NCBI RefSeq assembly: GCF_002813755.1 | Contig: NZ_CP018061.1 | Span: 614,501 to 678,500, forward strand | Length of the DNA stretch: 64,000 nt | From: Enterococcus mundtii | GTDB lineage: Bacteria > Bacillota > Bacilli > Lactobacillales > Enterococcaceae | Reading direction: 5' to 3' | Shown: in pieces, positions 18,715 through 26,760 of the stretch | Layout of the letters: each line of letters opens with the position of its first letter | Numbering within the stretch: the stretch's first letter is position 1 | Notes under the pieces: model-generated | Database searches by the model: none | Told to the model about the DNA's origin: nothing | The model's input: only the letters and a program-made list of their open reading frames with translations | Translations under genes and position numbers: made by a program

Positions 18715-19398
18715 ATGCGTAATGAAATGATGCATCGTCCCGTTGTAAAAGAAGAGTTATTGGATTTTATGCGGACAAAACAAAAACAGTTAACTGGAGA
18801 ATTGGGGAAAGTCGAAGAGGAAGCACATGCGGCGGAAGTGCCGATCATTCCTCATGAGACGGTCGTCTTTTTGCAGTTTTTATTAGGACAGATCAAACCA
18901 AAAGAAGTACTTGAAATCGGAGCTGCGATTGGATTTTCATCTAGTTTGATGGCGCAAGTCATTGGAAAAGACGGTCATGTGACGACGATCGATCGCTTTG
19001 ACGTAATGATCAGAAAAGCGAAAGCGACGTATGAGCGTTTAGAGATGACGGATCGAGTGACATTATTAGAAGGCCAAGCGGCTGATATTTTGCCAACATT
19101 GACTGGTCCTTATGACTTTATATTTATGGATAGTGCAAAATCAAAATATATCGAATTCTTGCCTGAATGCCTTCGTGTGTTGAAAAAAGGCGGCGTCTTG
19201 ATGGTTGATGATATTTTTCAAGGAGGGACGATTCTTCTGTCAGATGAAGAGATCCCAAGAGGAAAACGAGCGATCCATCGTAAATTGAATGAATTTCTAC
19301 GCGTGGTCATGGAACATCCAGATTTGACCTCTACGTTGTTACCTTTGGGTGATGGTGTGATTTTGATCACGAAAGAGGCAGAAACGATCGACTTATAA
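18715..19398 (+). CDS. O-methyltransferase (SAM-dependent, class I)
   Basis: A 227-residue cytosolic methyltransferase of the YrrM/catechol O-methyltransferase-like group. The SAM-binding glycine loop is VLEIGAAIGFSSSLMA, followed by VTTIDRFD, the metal-type aspartate in DFIFMDSAKSKY and the later VLMVDDIFQGG. It is preceded by AGAGGAGGGG. In Bacillus yrrM lies in a different context, so the substrate (tRNA uridine or a small molecule) is not inferred. Confidence 0.85.
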   Translation: MRNEMMHRPVVKEELLDFMRTKQKQLTGELGKVEEEAHAAEVPIIPHETVVFLQFLLGQIKPKEVLEIGAAIGFSSSLMAQVIGKDGHVTTIDRFDVMIRKAKATYERLEMTDRVTLLEGQAADILPTLTGPYDFIFMDSAKSKYIEFLPECLRVLKKGGVLMVDDIFQGGTILLSDEEIPRGKRAIHRKLNEFLRVVMEHPDLTSTLLPLGDGVILITKEAETIDL

Positions 19399-19664
19399 TT
19401 GCCAGTTTTTTTAGTAAAGATTCAAAAGAATACTAGCTAAGTCGATTTCATTGTTAGCAAGGCAGAGGTTGAAAGTAGGGAATCAATCCAATCAAGTTCT
19501 GCCTTACTATTTTGAACGAAACAGACGTTCATGTTCCATGTTAAAATGACAAGCCGATCGCAGCAAAAAAGTACAATATGAAAATTGTGCCTGTATTTTT
19601 ATAGTGAAATCTGTAAGAAAAAAGTACGATAAAAATTTTTGTTTCATAAAATAACTATTTTGTA

Positions 19665-19693
19665 TTGACATAAGCTCTCAATTTATCTATAAT
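19665..19693 (+). promoter_or_regulatory. consensus promoter of tRNA-Arg
   Basis: TTGACA (19665-19670) and TATAAT (19688-19693) are separated by 17 bp, a perfect housekeeping promoter, with the tRNA starting 22 bp downstream. The 270 bp before it, back to the methyltransferase, hold only a weak inverted repeat (AAGGCAGA at 19459 with TCTGCCTT at 19499). Confidence 0.88.
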
Positions 19694-19714
19694 TATTTTT
19701 GTTCCGCTAAAGCT

Positions 19715-19788
19715 GTCATAGTAGCTCAGCTGGATAGAGCATCCGCCTTCTAAGCGGACGGTCGGGGGTTCGAATCCCTCCTGTGACG
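19715..19788 (+). tRNA. tRNA-Arg (anticodon TCT)
   Basis: The 74-nt cloverleaf shows acceptor GTCATAG pairing with CTGTGAC, D-arm GCTC/GAGC, anticodon stem TCCGC/GCGGA with loop CTTCTAA (anticodon TCT), and T-arm GGGGGTTCGAATCCCTC. The 3' CCA is not encoded. A terminator follows directly. Confidence 0.96.
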
Positions 19789-19789
19789 T

Positions 19790-19827
19790 AAAAACCGTTA
19801 GAAACTTTTGTTTCTAGCGGTTTTTTT
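19790..19827 (+). terminator. terminator of tRNA-Arg
   Basis: A stem of AAAAACCGTTAGAAA with TTTCTAGCGGTTTTT (one G-T pair) and seven T, immediately after the tRNA. The following 410 bp to the next gene contain TTGTGCCAA twice (19835-19853) and a 13-bp tandem repeat AAACTATCAAAAG at 20129-20154, but no gene. Confidence 0.85.
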
Positions 19828-20240
19828 GTAGATTGTGCCAAATTTGTGCCAACCAAAATGTTAAAAATCCTAAGAGTATGAATATGATGATTTTGTTTCT
19901 AAAGCATGTCAGTTAAAGACTTTGCTACAGTTTTTTCAATTTCCACAGTGTATGATTAAGTGCTTGCCGTAAAAAAGATATTTTGGGAATGTATTCCTAA
20001 GAGATAGTGTAAGATATGGAATAACGTGAAGTAGTTTTCTGTCAATTAGAAGTCTTTTTTTGTCGCTCACTTTTTCTGAAATACCTTCATTTGATTAATC
20101 TAGGAAAATCAGACATCTATGATAAAATAAACTATCAAAAGAAACTATCAAAAGAAACTGTCTGATCAGATAGTGTGACCAACGTTTCTTAAATTGAACA
20201 TCGAACGGCATATTTCAGGAGAGGACAAAGGAAAAGACGA

Positions 20241-20591
20241 ATGTTAATCACAAGAAAATGGATGGATCGTTTAACAAGTCCGTATCGAACATCAGGAATG
20301 TTTCGCTGTTTTGCGGAATCTCAGAGTATGGACAGTGTCAGTAGTAAAGCAATTCTATTGATTGATGAGACAAAAGTGACGATTTTGTTTTTGAATTTTT
20401 TTCAAACAAAAGTCATTGATCATCTCACGTATGAGCGAACAGTGATCGAAGAGGAACAAGTAGCATTAGGTGGCGGATTATCCGTGGTCTGGCGTTTTTC
20501 CGCTGGTAGAAAGCACTGGCGGTTTCGTATTATGAAAAAAATCATCCCTTTAGGTGATGAACAAAGAGAATTTTTGATGCAACTCGAGTAA
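20241..20591 (+). CDS. conserved hypothetical protein, 116 residues
   Basis: A small soluble protein with no motif recognised. Alternating hydrophobic stretches (AILLIDETKVTILFLNFFQTKVIDHL, then LSVVWRFSAGRKHWRFRIMKK) suggest a beta-rich fold, perhaps PH-like, but this is inference. The start ATG at 20241 follows CAGGAGAGG. It is monocistronic, flanked upstream by a tandem repeat and the palindrome TCTGATCAGA (20161-20170), and downstream by a strong terminator. Confidence 0.65.
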   Translation: MLITRKWMDRLTSPYRTSGMFRCFAESQSMDSVSSKAILLIDETKVTILFLNFFQTKVIDHLTYERTVIEEEQVALGGGLSVVWRFSAGRKHWRFRIMKKIIPLGDEQREFLMQLE

Positions 20592-20608
20592 GGATATCAC
20601 TTACGAAA

Positions 20609-20661
20609 AAAAGAAGAACACTAGCAACGATATTGTCGTTGCATAGTCGTTCTTCTTTTTT
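20609..20661. terminator. bidirectional terminator
   Basis: An imperfect long stem: AAAGAAGAAC and CAACGA on the left pair with TCGTTG and GTTCTTCTTT on the right, with A-tract and T-tract flanks. It separates convergent genes. Confidence 0.82.
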
Positions 20662-20662
20662 A

Positions 20663-21199
20663 TTAAAACCGTGTGATGATGTCATCTAAAATAGCAATCA
20701 ATTCTTCTTTCTCCACGTTTAAATGACCATTGATCCATTCGGCTAAGACGCTAGTAGTTCCGGAAATAGAAAAAAGGACTTCTACTTTATTTTTGATATC
20801 TTTCATATCTAATTGTTCTTCGTCCATGACTTTTTTCATTAGAATCTGTCGAAGCTGCACAGATAGATCATCATTTAAAAAATCATTGAATAAAAAATGA
20901 AAGACCTCTTTGTTTTCATCTACATGATTCACTAATGCATGAACGAATAAACGAAAGTCATATTGTTCGTTTTTAGGGTATTTTTGATCGAATATATCCG
21001 TCAATGTATCGATTGTTTCCTCGAGGATTTTTGATCGAAGGTCGTAAATATCCTCATAGTGAGTATAAAACGTCCCTCTTCCGATATCTGCTTGTTGTGA
21101 AAGCTCCGCAATCGTGATTTTATTGATGGGTTTTTCTTTCGTTAAATCTAAAAAGGCTTGTTTGATTGCTTGCTTCGTTCGGGTGCTTCGACGATCCAT
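20663..21199 (-). CDS. TetR family transcriptional regulator
   Basis: A 178-residue DNA-binding repressor. The HTH spans about residues 23-55 (INKITIAELSQQADIGRGTFYTHYEDIYDLRSKILEE), with a helical ligand-binding C-terminal domain. The start ATG at 21199 is preceded on its strand by AAGGAG at 6 bp; a longer frame to 21262 lacks a ribosome site. It is divergent from the GNAT gene, its probable target along with itself. Confidence 0.88.
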   Translation of the reverse strand: MDRRSTRTKQAIKQAFLDLTKEKPINKITIAELSQQADIGRGTFYTHYEDIYDLRSKILEETIDTLTDIFDQKYPKNEQYDFRLFVHALVNHVDENKEVFHFLFNDFLNDDLSVQLRQILMKKVMDEEQLDMKDIKNKVEVLFSISGTTSVLAEWINGHLNVEKEELIAILDDIITRF

Positions 21200-21233
21200 A
21201 TGTATCTCCTTTTTTAGACAGTATCTTCCTAAG

Positions 21234-21249
21234 TGTTCATTATTGAACA
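21234..21249. promoter_or_regulatory. candidate TetR operator
   Basis: The palindrome TGTTCA-N4-TGAACA lies in the 146-bp divergent intergenic region, 35 bp upstream of the tetR-like start. It is the clearest dyad there; assignment to this regulator is inferred from position. Confidence 0.45.
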
Positions 21250-21345
21250 GATGTTGAATCATTGCCTATAGGAAGTCGCTTTTTGAGTAATTATAATAAA
21301 GTTACGTAAAGAAATAAAGTTTTGATTCAAAAGGAGTAGATGGAT

Positions 21346-21951
21346 ATGGAAAAATTAACGATTCGTTCAATTGATAGAAAAGACTTAAATAAAGCAAGTG
21401 AATTTGCAGCACAAGGGATGAATTTTTCGAGCTATACAGAAAATCCTATCGCACTTTATCTCTATCGTCAGTATGCACTTACAGGTGCATTGATGAAATC
21501 AACAGTCACATTAGGTGCGTATCTAGACGGTCAATTTGTCGGCTTTCTTTTTGCTCGCTTCGATGGGGAAACGAAAGTATCTGTTTCATGGGGAAGACGC
21601 CTGTTTATCAACGTAGTGGAAAAATTGATGGGATTGACCGGCTATCAAGATGCAATAGGTATTTATGATCAAGCCAATCAAACAATGTATCATGAATTTG
21701 CATCTAATCATCCAGAAGGCGAAGTCACTTATTTTGCCGTTGATCCCACATTGAAAGGTAAGCGGATTGGCTCACGCTTGTTAGAAGAAATAGAGAAACG
21801 TTATAAAAATAAGCGAATATTTCTCTATACAGACTCTAACTGCAACTACCAATTTTACTTAAAAAAAGGATTCACCATTTTTGGTCGCCAACCAATCGAT
21901 CTAGGTGGAGGAGAATCAATGACCTGTTACTTACTAAGCACCACCTTATGA
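21346..21951 (+). CDS. GNAT family N-acetyltransferase
   Basis: A 201-residue acetyl-CoA-dependent transferase. The acetyl-CoA loop motif is seen in VDPTLKGKRIGSRLLEEIEKRY, followed by the IFLYTDSNCNYQFYLKKGF strand-helix of the GNAT fold. The start ATG at 21346 is 9 bp from AAGGAG; the ATG at 21340 is only 3 bp away. Substrate unknown. Divergent from a TetR gene. Confidence 0.85.
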   Translation: MEKLTIRSIDRKDLNKASEFAAQGMNFSSYTENPIALYLYRQYALTGALMKSTVTLGAYLDGQFVGFLFARFDGETKVSVSWGRRLFINVVEKLMGLTGYQDAIGIYDQANQTMYHEFASNHPEGEVTYFAVDPTLKGKRIGSRLLEEIEKRYKNKRIFLYTDSNCNYQFYLKKGFTIFGRQPIDLGGGESMTCYLLSTTL

Positions 21952-21980
21952 TCGAAAACTCTAGTGATTAGACGACGTAT

Positions 21981-22014
21981 AACGTTGACTCAGTGATGAG
22001 TCGGCGTTTATTTG
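21981..22014 (+). terminator. terminator after the acetyltransferase gene
   Basis: A 12-bp stem AACGTTGACTCA with TGAGTCGGCGTT (two G-T pairs), GTGA loop, then a T-rich tail. Confidence 0.8.
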
Positions 22015-22166
22015 TATTTTTACACGCTTGATTTGTAAGAGTAAGTTGCAGAAAAAAAACAACAGTTCCTTTATAATCAAAGAGAGATCGTTTTCGGTTG
22101 GTACTCATAGCAATGATCCAGCTAAAAAAAACGATCAATCACCGATTTTAGAAAGGAAGAAAATAG

Positions 22167-22526
22167 ATGACATTATTATCTCAAATTTTAGTTACACTTG
22201 TTGCCTTGGAATTTCTTTATATCATGTATATTGAAACTTTTGCGACGGAATCTGCCACAACTAGTCGAGTATTCAACATGCCGAAGGAAGAATTACAACG
22301 TCAGTCAGTACAGACTTTATTTAAGAATCAGGGGATCTATAATGGTTTACTTGGTGTGGCATTGGTGTACGGCGCTTATTTTTCAAATGCACCAAAAGAA
22401 ATCACGGGGCTATTGCTGATCTATATTTTGCTTGTAGCTGCTTATGGTAGCTTGACTAGTGATCGCTTGATCATCGTCAAACAAGGTGGGTTAGCAGCGA
22501 TTGCACTCATTACGTTATTCTTTTAG
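22167..22526 (+). CDS. DUF1304-family small membrane protein
   Basis: A 119-residue protein with four hydrophobic helices. It has the DUF1304 pattern: N-terminal helix with FLYIMYIETF, then the cytosolic RVFNMPKEELQ and LFKNQGIYNGLLG segments. Function unknown. The start ATG at 22167 follows GAAAGGAAGAAAA. It ends about 120 bp before the SulP gene. Confidence 0.82.
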   Translation: MTLLSQILVTLVALEFLYIMYIETFATESATTSRVFNMPKEELQRQSVQTLFKNQGIYNGLLGVALVYGAYFSNAPKEITGLLLIYILLVAAYGSLTSDRLIIVKQGGLAAIALITLFF

Positions 22527-22646
22527 GATATAATGGAAAAACAGCTGAAAAAATTATGAAAGTTTGTGAAAAAACTTACTTTAATCAACAAAATATGCTA
22601 TCCTGTAACGTGCATTTCATCAATTTTTTATGAAAATGGGGTAGTA

Positions 22647-24284
22647 GTGTTGTTAAAGAATTATATTGGTTTATTGAAAAAAGAATTTTCTGGTTATAAT
22701 CTTTCGGTATTTCAAAAAGATTTATTGGCAGGTATTACAGTCGCGGCGGTTGCCTTACCACTCGCTTTAGCCTTCGGTGTTTCAAGTGGGGCAGATGCAG
22801 CTGCTGGTCTGATCACTGCTGTAATTGCTGGTCTAGTCATTGGTGGTTTATCTGGTGGGTTCTATCAGATTTCTGGTCCTACTGGCGCGATGGCAGCAAT
22901 CTTGATGTCGATTGCCGCAAAACAAGGAATGCAAGGTGTCTTGCTGGCTACTTTTTTGGCTGGAGTTCTTTTACTCGCTGCGGGTGTCTTGCGATTAGGA
23001 ACGCTGACTTCATTTATCCCTGCACCTGTCATCACAGGGTTTACTTCTGGTATTGCAATCATTATTGCTTTAGGTCAGATCGATAATTTATTCGGTGTTC
23101 ACTCAGAAGGGGCCAATGTGATGGAAAAATTGGCTAGTTATCAAAACTTAGGCTTTGAAATTTCTTTGCCAACGATTTTAATGGGAAGTTTGGTCATTAT
23201 TGGGATGCTGATCTATCCTAAAAAATGGGGGCAAAAGATACCAAGCTCATTGTTGGCAATCATCCTCACAACTACGTTGATGATGATCGTTGATTGGCCA
23301 ATTGCGACCGTAGGGGAAATTCCCCAAACGTTGATCAGTAGTAACCGTTTGGTACTTGGTGATTTTAGTTTGTCTGCGATCCAAACAGTGATTGTGCCAG
23401 CAATCAGCATTGCACTGTTAGGTATGATCGAAAGTTTGTTGTGTGGTGCCTCGGCAGGCCGAATGGCGAATCGTCAGTTAGATAGTAATCAGGAGTTGGT
23501 CGCACAAGGAATTGGTAATCTACTGTTACCATTTTTTGGTGGGATTCCAGCTACAGCAGCCATTGCTCGAACGAGTGTCGCAATCAAATCCGGTGCTCAA
23601 ACCAGAGTAGCTGGAATGATCCATGCAATCGTATTGTTTCTATCCATGCTTATTTTTGCACCAATCATGTCGAACATTCCGATGCCAGCATTAGCAGGCG
23701 TATTGATCGTCACTGCTTGGCGTATGAATGAATGGGAAACGATCAAAGAACTATTCGCTAAAAGATACTGGTCAGCGCTTCTTCTATTTTTCTTGACGAT
23801 GGGGTGTACAGTGATTTTTGATCTTAGTATTGCGATCGTTATAGGAATTATCAGTGGGTGTGTATTTTTTATTGTTAAGAGTGCAGCCATCACGATTTCA
23901 GTAGAGGAAATCGACTGGCAGCGAATGAGTTTGCCGGAAACGAAAAAGTTGGATAATTGGGCAGTTGTTTATATCAGTGGTCCTTTATTCTTCATGTCCG
24001 CCGAACGATTGAAAGCGACGTTAACAGAATTAGCAGATAAAGAAGGAATCATTTTTTCAATGCGTGGGGTGCCAAGTATTGATTTGACGGCGCAAAGTTT
24101 ATTTGAAGAATTTCAAGAAAAAGCTGCTATAAAAGAACAAACGATTATTTACACCTCGTTACAACCAGAAGTGGAAAAGCAATTGCAACATCTTTGGGAA
24201 AAACAAAAGACAGAACAACATCTTACGGTGGCTCATGCGCTGGCCTCTTTACACAAACAAACTATGTTAGATAGTGAAATATAG
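22647..24284 (+). CDS. SulP family anion transporter with STAS domain
   Basis: An inner-membrane transporter of the SLC26/SulP family (sulfate, bicarbonate or dicarboxylate). The N-terminal motif (FQKDLLAGITVAAVALPLALAFG), the ISGPTGAMAAIL segment, about 12 helices and a C-terminal STAS domain (residues about 430-530, AVVYISGPLFFMSAERL and SIDLTAQSLFEEF) are visible. The start is uncertain: GTG at 22647 is preceded by GGGGTAG and gives 545 residues, while a GTG at 22566 would add 27 residues. Substrate cannot be told from sequence. Confidence 0.85.
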   Translation: MLLKNYIGLLKKEFSGYNLSVFQKDLLAGITVAAVALPLALAFGVSSGADAAAGLITAVIAGLVIGGLSGGFYQISGPTGAMAAILMSIAAKQGMQGVLLATFLAGVLLLAAGVLRLGTLTSFIPAPVITGFTSGIAIIIALGQIDNLFGVHSEGANVMEKLASYQNLGFEISLPTILMGSLVIIGMLIYPKKWGQKIPSSLLAIILTTTLMMIVDWPIATVGEIPQTLISSNRLVLGDFSLSAIQTVIVPAISIALLGMIESLLCGASAGRMANRQLDSNQELVAQGIGNLLLPFFGGIPATAAIARTSVAIKSGAQTRVAGMIHAIVLFLSMLIFAPIMSNIPMPALAGVLIVTAWRMNEWETIKELFAKRYWSALLLFFLTMGCTVIFDLSIAIVIGIISGCVFFIVKSAAITISVEEIDWQRMSLPETKKLDNWAVVYISGPLFFMSAERLKATLTELADKEGIIFSMRGVPSIDLTAQSLFEEFQEKAAIKEQTIIYTSLQPEVEKQLQHLWEKQKTEQHLTVAHALASLHKQTMLDSEI

Positions 24285-24366
24285 TCAGTTGGTTCGCTAA
24301 AAAAATTGTGACTGCCGCCTGTTCTAAGGTAAAATAAGTTTATAGACGTTTGGGAGGTAGGAATGG

Positions 24367-24741
24367 ATGAACATCAAACAAGTGAGTGAAGAAAAAGGAA
24401 TCTCTGCGGATACGTTACGCTACTATGAACGAATCGGTTTGATCCCACCGGTGAACCGAACAAACGGAGGTATCCGGGATTATACTGAAGAAGATTTACG
24501 TTGGGTCGATTTCACCTTATGTATGCGTAGTGCGGGTTTGTCGATCGAATCTTTGACTGAATATATTCGTTTATATAGCGCCGGTGATGAAACAATCCTT
24601 GCTCGTAGGGATCTTCTTATGGAAGAAAGTGAACAATTGGCAAAAAAAATTGCAGAGATGCAAGCTTGTCAGGAACGTCTCCAAAAGAAAATCGCGCGTT
24701 ATAATCAAGACTTAGTCAAAGGAGATCCAATCTTAGTTTGA
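24367..24741 (+). CDS. MerR family transcriptional regulator
   Basis: A 124-residue regulator with the MerR winged-helix (MNIKQVSEEKGISADTLRYYERIGLIPPVNRTNGGIRDY) and a dimerisation coiled coil. It lacks a metal-binding cysteine cluster and resembles the AdhR/aldehyde-responsive type. The start ATG at 24367 follows GGGAGGTAGG. Upstream, TTGTGA and TAAAAT spaced by 18 bp form a candidate promoter; the target genes are unknown. Confidence 0.86.
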   Translation: MNIKQVSEEKGISADTLRYYERIGLIPPVNRTNGGIRDYTEEDLRWVDFTLCMRSAGLSIESLTEYIRLYSAGDETILARRDLLMEESEQLAKKIAEMQACQERLQKKIARYNQDLVKGDPILV

Positions 24742-24758
24742 TCTAGTCGCTAAAACTA

Positions 24759-24806
24759 AGAACCAACCAATCGATCATGATTTGTGAGACTGGTTGGTTC
24801 TTTTGC
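24759..24806. terminator. terminator between the merR-like gene and the glycosylase
   Basis: GAACCAACCA pairs with TGGTTGGTTC around a 20-nt loop. T-rich sequence follows, and convergent genes lie on either side. Confidence 0.8.
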
Positions 24807-24811
24807 TGTCT

Positions 24812-25456
24812 TTACTTTTTTTCAGCAAGTATTTTTCCAAGTTTTTGCCAATCTTCTAAAATCGTTTCTGTCAGCGTTCGATTATAAAAAATGGCCGCTG
24901 GGTGGAAGAGTGGAAGAACACGATACTGTTTAGTGGAAAATTGATAAGCATCATGCGGTGGATTTAACTCTAAGACTGGTCCGGTATATAGTTTTCCGTG
25001 ATTTTTTGAAATTGTATAGCCATTACCTAATAAACGTTGCAGTCCAATATTGCCTAGCGTGGCAATCAAAGAGGGCTGTATATGTTGTAGTTCGTAATCT
25101 AAGATTGGTGCATGAGCAAAAACTTCCGTTTTACTTGGCGTTCGATTCGGATAAACGATCTCTGATTTTTTTGTCCGTCCATTGATGCGTTGGACGATTC
25201 GATAAGGACGGCTTCTGACAGCGCTAGTAATATACACTTCATCCCGAGATAACCCGACTGATTTTAGTGCATTCATCAACTCTTTGCCAGCTTGGCCGCT
25301 AAATGGAATGTGATTCTCAATTTCTGTTTTACCTGGGGCTTCGCCAACTAACATCAATTTGGGTCGGATAGGGCCTTGTCCAGCGACAAATCCTTCCACG
25401 CGGTGTCCTTGAATACGCCGAGTTGCTTCGTCAATCAAATGTTTTGGGTAATCCAT
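24812..25456 (-). CDS. uracil-DNA glycosylase superfamily protein without Fe-S cysteines
   Basis: A 214-residue protein of the family-4/5-like UDG fold: motif 1 GEAPGKTEIE, PFSGQAGKELMNAL, and the late FHPAAIFYN motif. Family-4 enzymes bind a 4Fe-4S cluster through four cysteines, but this protein contains no cysteine at all; the usual KCRPP region reads VRSRPYR. The start ATG at 25456 follows AGGAG on the reverse strand; an upstream ATG at 25477 lacks a ribosome site. Glycosylase activity is probable, not proven. Confidence 0.83.
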   Translation of the reverse strand: MDYPKHLIDEATRRIQGHRVEGFVAGQGPIRPKLMLVGEAPGKTEIENHIPFSGQAGKELMNALKSVGLSRDEVYITSAVRSRPYRIVQRINGRTKKSEIVYPNRTPSKTEVFAHAPILDYELQHIQPSLIATLGNIGLQRLLGNGYTISKNHGKLYTGPVLELNPPHDAYQFSTKQYRVLPLFHPAAIFYNRTLTETILEDWQKLGKILAEKK

Positions 25457-25532
25457 AGTATCAACTCCTATTCTCATCCATTATAGAAAGAAATCGTTCA
25501 ATTGACGAATGATTGGCAAAATAAAAAAGTTG

Positions 25533-25561
25533 TTGACTAATATAGTAGGATTTGTTATTCT
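25533..25561 (+). promoter_or_regulatory. promoter of the rplU-prp-rpmA operon
   Basis: TTGACT (25533-25538), a 17-bp spacer and TATTCT (25556-25561). Initiation would fall at the first base of the structured leader. Confidence 0.75.
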
Positions 25562-25567
25562 AGTAAT

Positions 25568-25670
25568 GTTGTAATTGTGGTCTCCACAGCTACAACCGCA
25601 CAGAATGAGTTTGATTAAGTACAGGACACCCTGTCACTCTGGATGGCGAGTCTAAGTATGAAAATAAGGA
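25568..25670 (+). ncRNA. ribosomal protein L21 leader
   Basis: Transcript leader between promoter and rplU. A stem-loop is visible: GTTGTA (25568) pairs with TACAAC (25591), and GTGG with CCAC inside it. ACAGGACACCCTGT and the GATGGCGAGTC tail before the ribosome site AGGAGGTG complete the arrangement of the Bacilli L21 leader, thought to mediate autogenous control. Assigned by position and structure, without a covariance model. Confidence 0.72.
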
Positions 25671-25683
25671 GGTGCTTTAAAGC

Positions 25684-25992
25684 ATGTACGCAATTATTAA
25701 AACAGGTGGTAAACAAGTAAAAGTTGAAGTTGGACAAACAATCTACATCGAAAAACTTGACGTTGAAGCAGGCGAAAAGGTTGTATTTGACGAAGTTATT
25801 TTAGTAGGTGGCGAAACTACGAAAGTAGGCGCTCCAACCGTTTCTGGTGCAACAGTTGAAGGTACAGTTGAAAAACACGGCAAACAAAAGAAAGTCGTTA
25901 CTTTCAAATACAAACCTAAAAAACACTCACACCGTAAACAAGGTCACCGTCAACCATACACAAAAGTGGTTATCGACGCGATCAACGCTTAA
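25684..25992 (+). CDS. rplU: 50S ribosomal protein L21
   Basis: A 102-residue ribosomal protein beginning [18 protein letters not shown], with the C-terminal signature [19 protein letters not shown]. First gene of the conserved rplU-prp-rpmA operon. Confidence 0.99.
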   Translation: MYAIIKTGGKQVKVEVGQTIYIEKLDVEAGEKVVFDEVILVGGETTKVGAPTVSGATVEGTVEKHGKQKKVVTFKYKPKKHSHRKQGHRQPYTKVVIDAINA

Positions 25993-26020
25993 TCTGCGTT
26001 TGAGAAAGAAGGCCTAAACA

Positions 26021-26365
26021 ATGATCAAAGGGACATTTAAACGAAATGACGCTGGTCAAATCGTTTCATTTACTTTGACTGGGCACGCTGATGCCGGTCC
26101 TTACGGAAGTGATATCGTTTGTGCAGGTGTTTCTGCCTTAGCGATCAGCACTGTCAATGGGATTTCATCATTAGCTGGTTTTGAACCGATTGTTGACATG
26201 AATGAAGAAGAAGGCGGCTATTTGTACGTCGAAGTAATTTCACGATTGACACAAGAGCAAAACAATATTGCGGAAATCTTATTGGAGAATCTCCTATTAG
26301 GTTTACAATCGATCGAAGCTGAAAACCCAGAATATATCCAAACAAAAACAATTAATGATAAATAG
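26021..26365 (+). CDS. prp: ribosomal-processing cysteine protease Prp
   Basis: A 114-residue cysteine protease that removes the N-terminal extension of L27. The catalytic pair is visible in GHADAGPYGSDIVCAGVSAL (His and Cys). It lies between rplU and rpmA as in other Firmicutes. Its substrate is the next gene, which carries the cleavable extension. Confidence 0.95.
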   Translation: MIKGTFKRNDAGQIVSFTLTGHADAGPYGSDIVCAGVSALAISTVNGISSLAGFEPIVDMNEEEGGYLYVEVISRLTQEQNNIAEILLENLLLGLQSIEAENPEYIQTKTINDK

Positions 26366-26377
26366 GAGGTGCAGACC

Positions 26378-26659
26378 ATGTTGTTAACAATGAATCTACA
26401 ATTATTTGCCCACAAAAAAGGTGGCGGTTCTACATCTAACGGCCGTGACTCAGAATCAAAACGTCTAGGTGCAAAACGTGCTGACGGACAAACAGTTACA
26501 GGTGGATCAATTCTTTACCGCCAACGCGGAACAAAAATTTATCCAGGTGTGAACGTAGGTATTGGTGGAGATGACACTTTATTTGCTAAAGTTGACGGTG
26601 TTGTTCGTTTCGAACGTAAAGGCCGCGACAAAAAACAAGTGTCTGTTTATCCAGCTTAA
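26378..26659 (+). CDS. rpmA: 50S ribosomal protein L27 with cleavable N-terminal extension
   Basis: A 93-residue L27. It begins [19 protein letters not shown]: the MNLQLF extension ahead of AHKKGGG is the Prp recognition site, cut after Phe in Firmicutes. The start ATG at 26378 was chosen because AGGAGGT lies 7 bp upstream. This is the last host gene before the prophage. Confidence 0.97.
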   Translation: MLLTMNLQLFAHKKGGGSTSNGRDSESKRLGAKRADGQTVTGGSILYRQRGTKIYPGVNVGIGGDDTLFAKVDGVVRFERKGRDKKQVSVYPA

Positions 26660-26671
26660 TTCTTGTCGAAT

Positions 26672-26709
26672 GCTCAATCCCTTGAAGCTCATGGGATTGA
26701 GCTTTTTTT
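26672..26709 (+). terminator. terminator of the rplU-prp-rpmA operon
   Basis: A 10-bp stem GCTCAATCCC/GGGATTGAGC with an 11-nt loop and a T-tract. The 40 bp after it, to the integrase stop, must contain or border the left prophage attachment site. Confidence 0.9.
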
Positions 26710-26760
26710 GTTTTTTTTTAAATCCATTTTGACTATCCTTTTGAATGTCTTTTTAGAAAT
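26672..26760. other. probable left prophage boundary (attL region)
   Basis: Host rpmA and its terminator end here and the phage integrase gene begins (reverse strand), so the attachment core should lie in or near this stretch. The other end of the prophage is outside the window, so the duplicated core cannot be defined. Confidence 0.5.

Noticed and set aside
22028..22234. Forward 68-residue frame before the DUF1304 gene
   Set aside because: It runs into the DUF1304 gene in another frame, lacks a ribosome site and resembles no protein.
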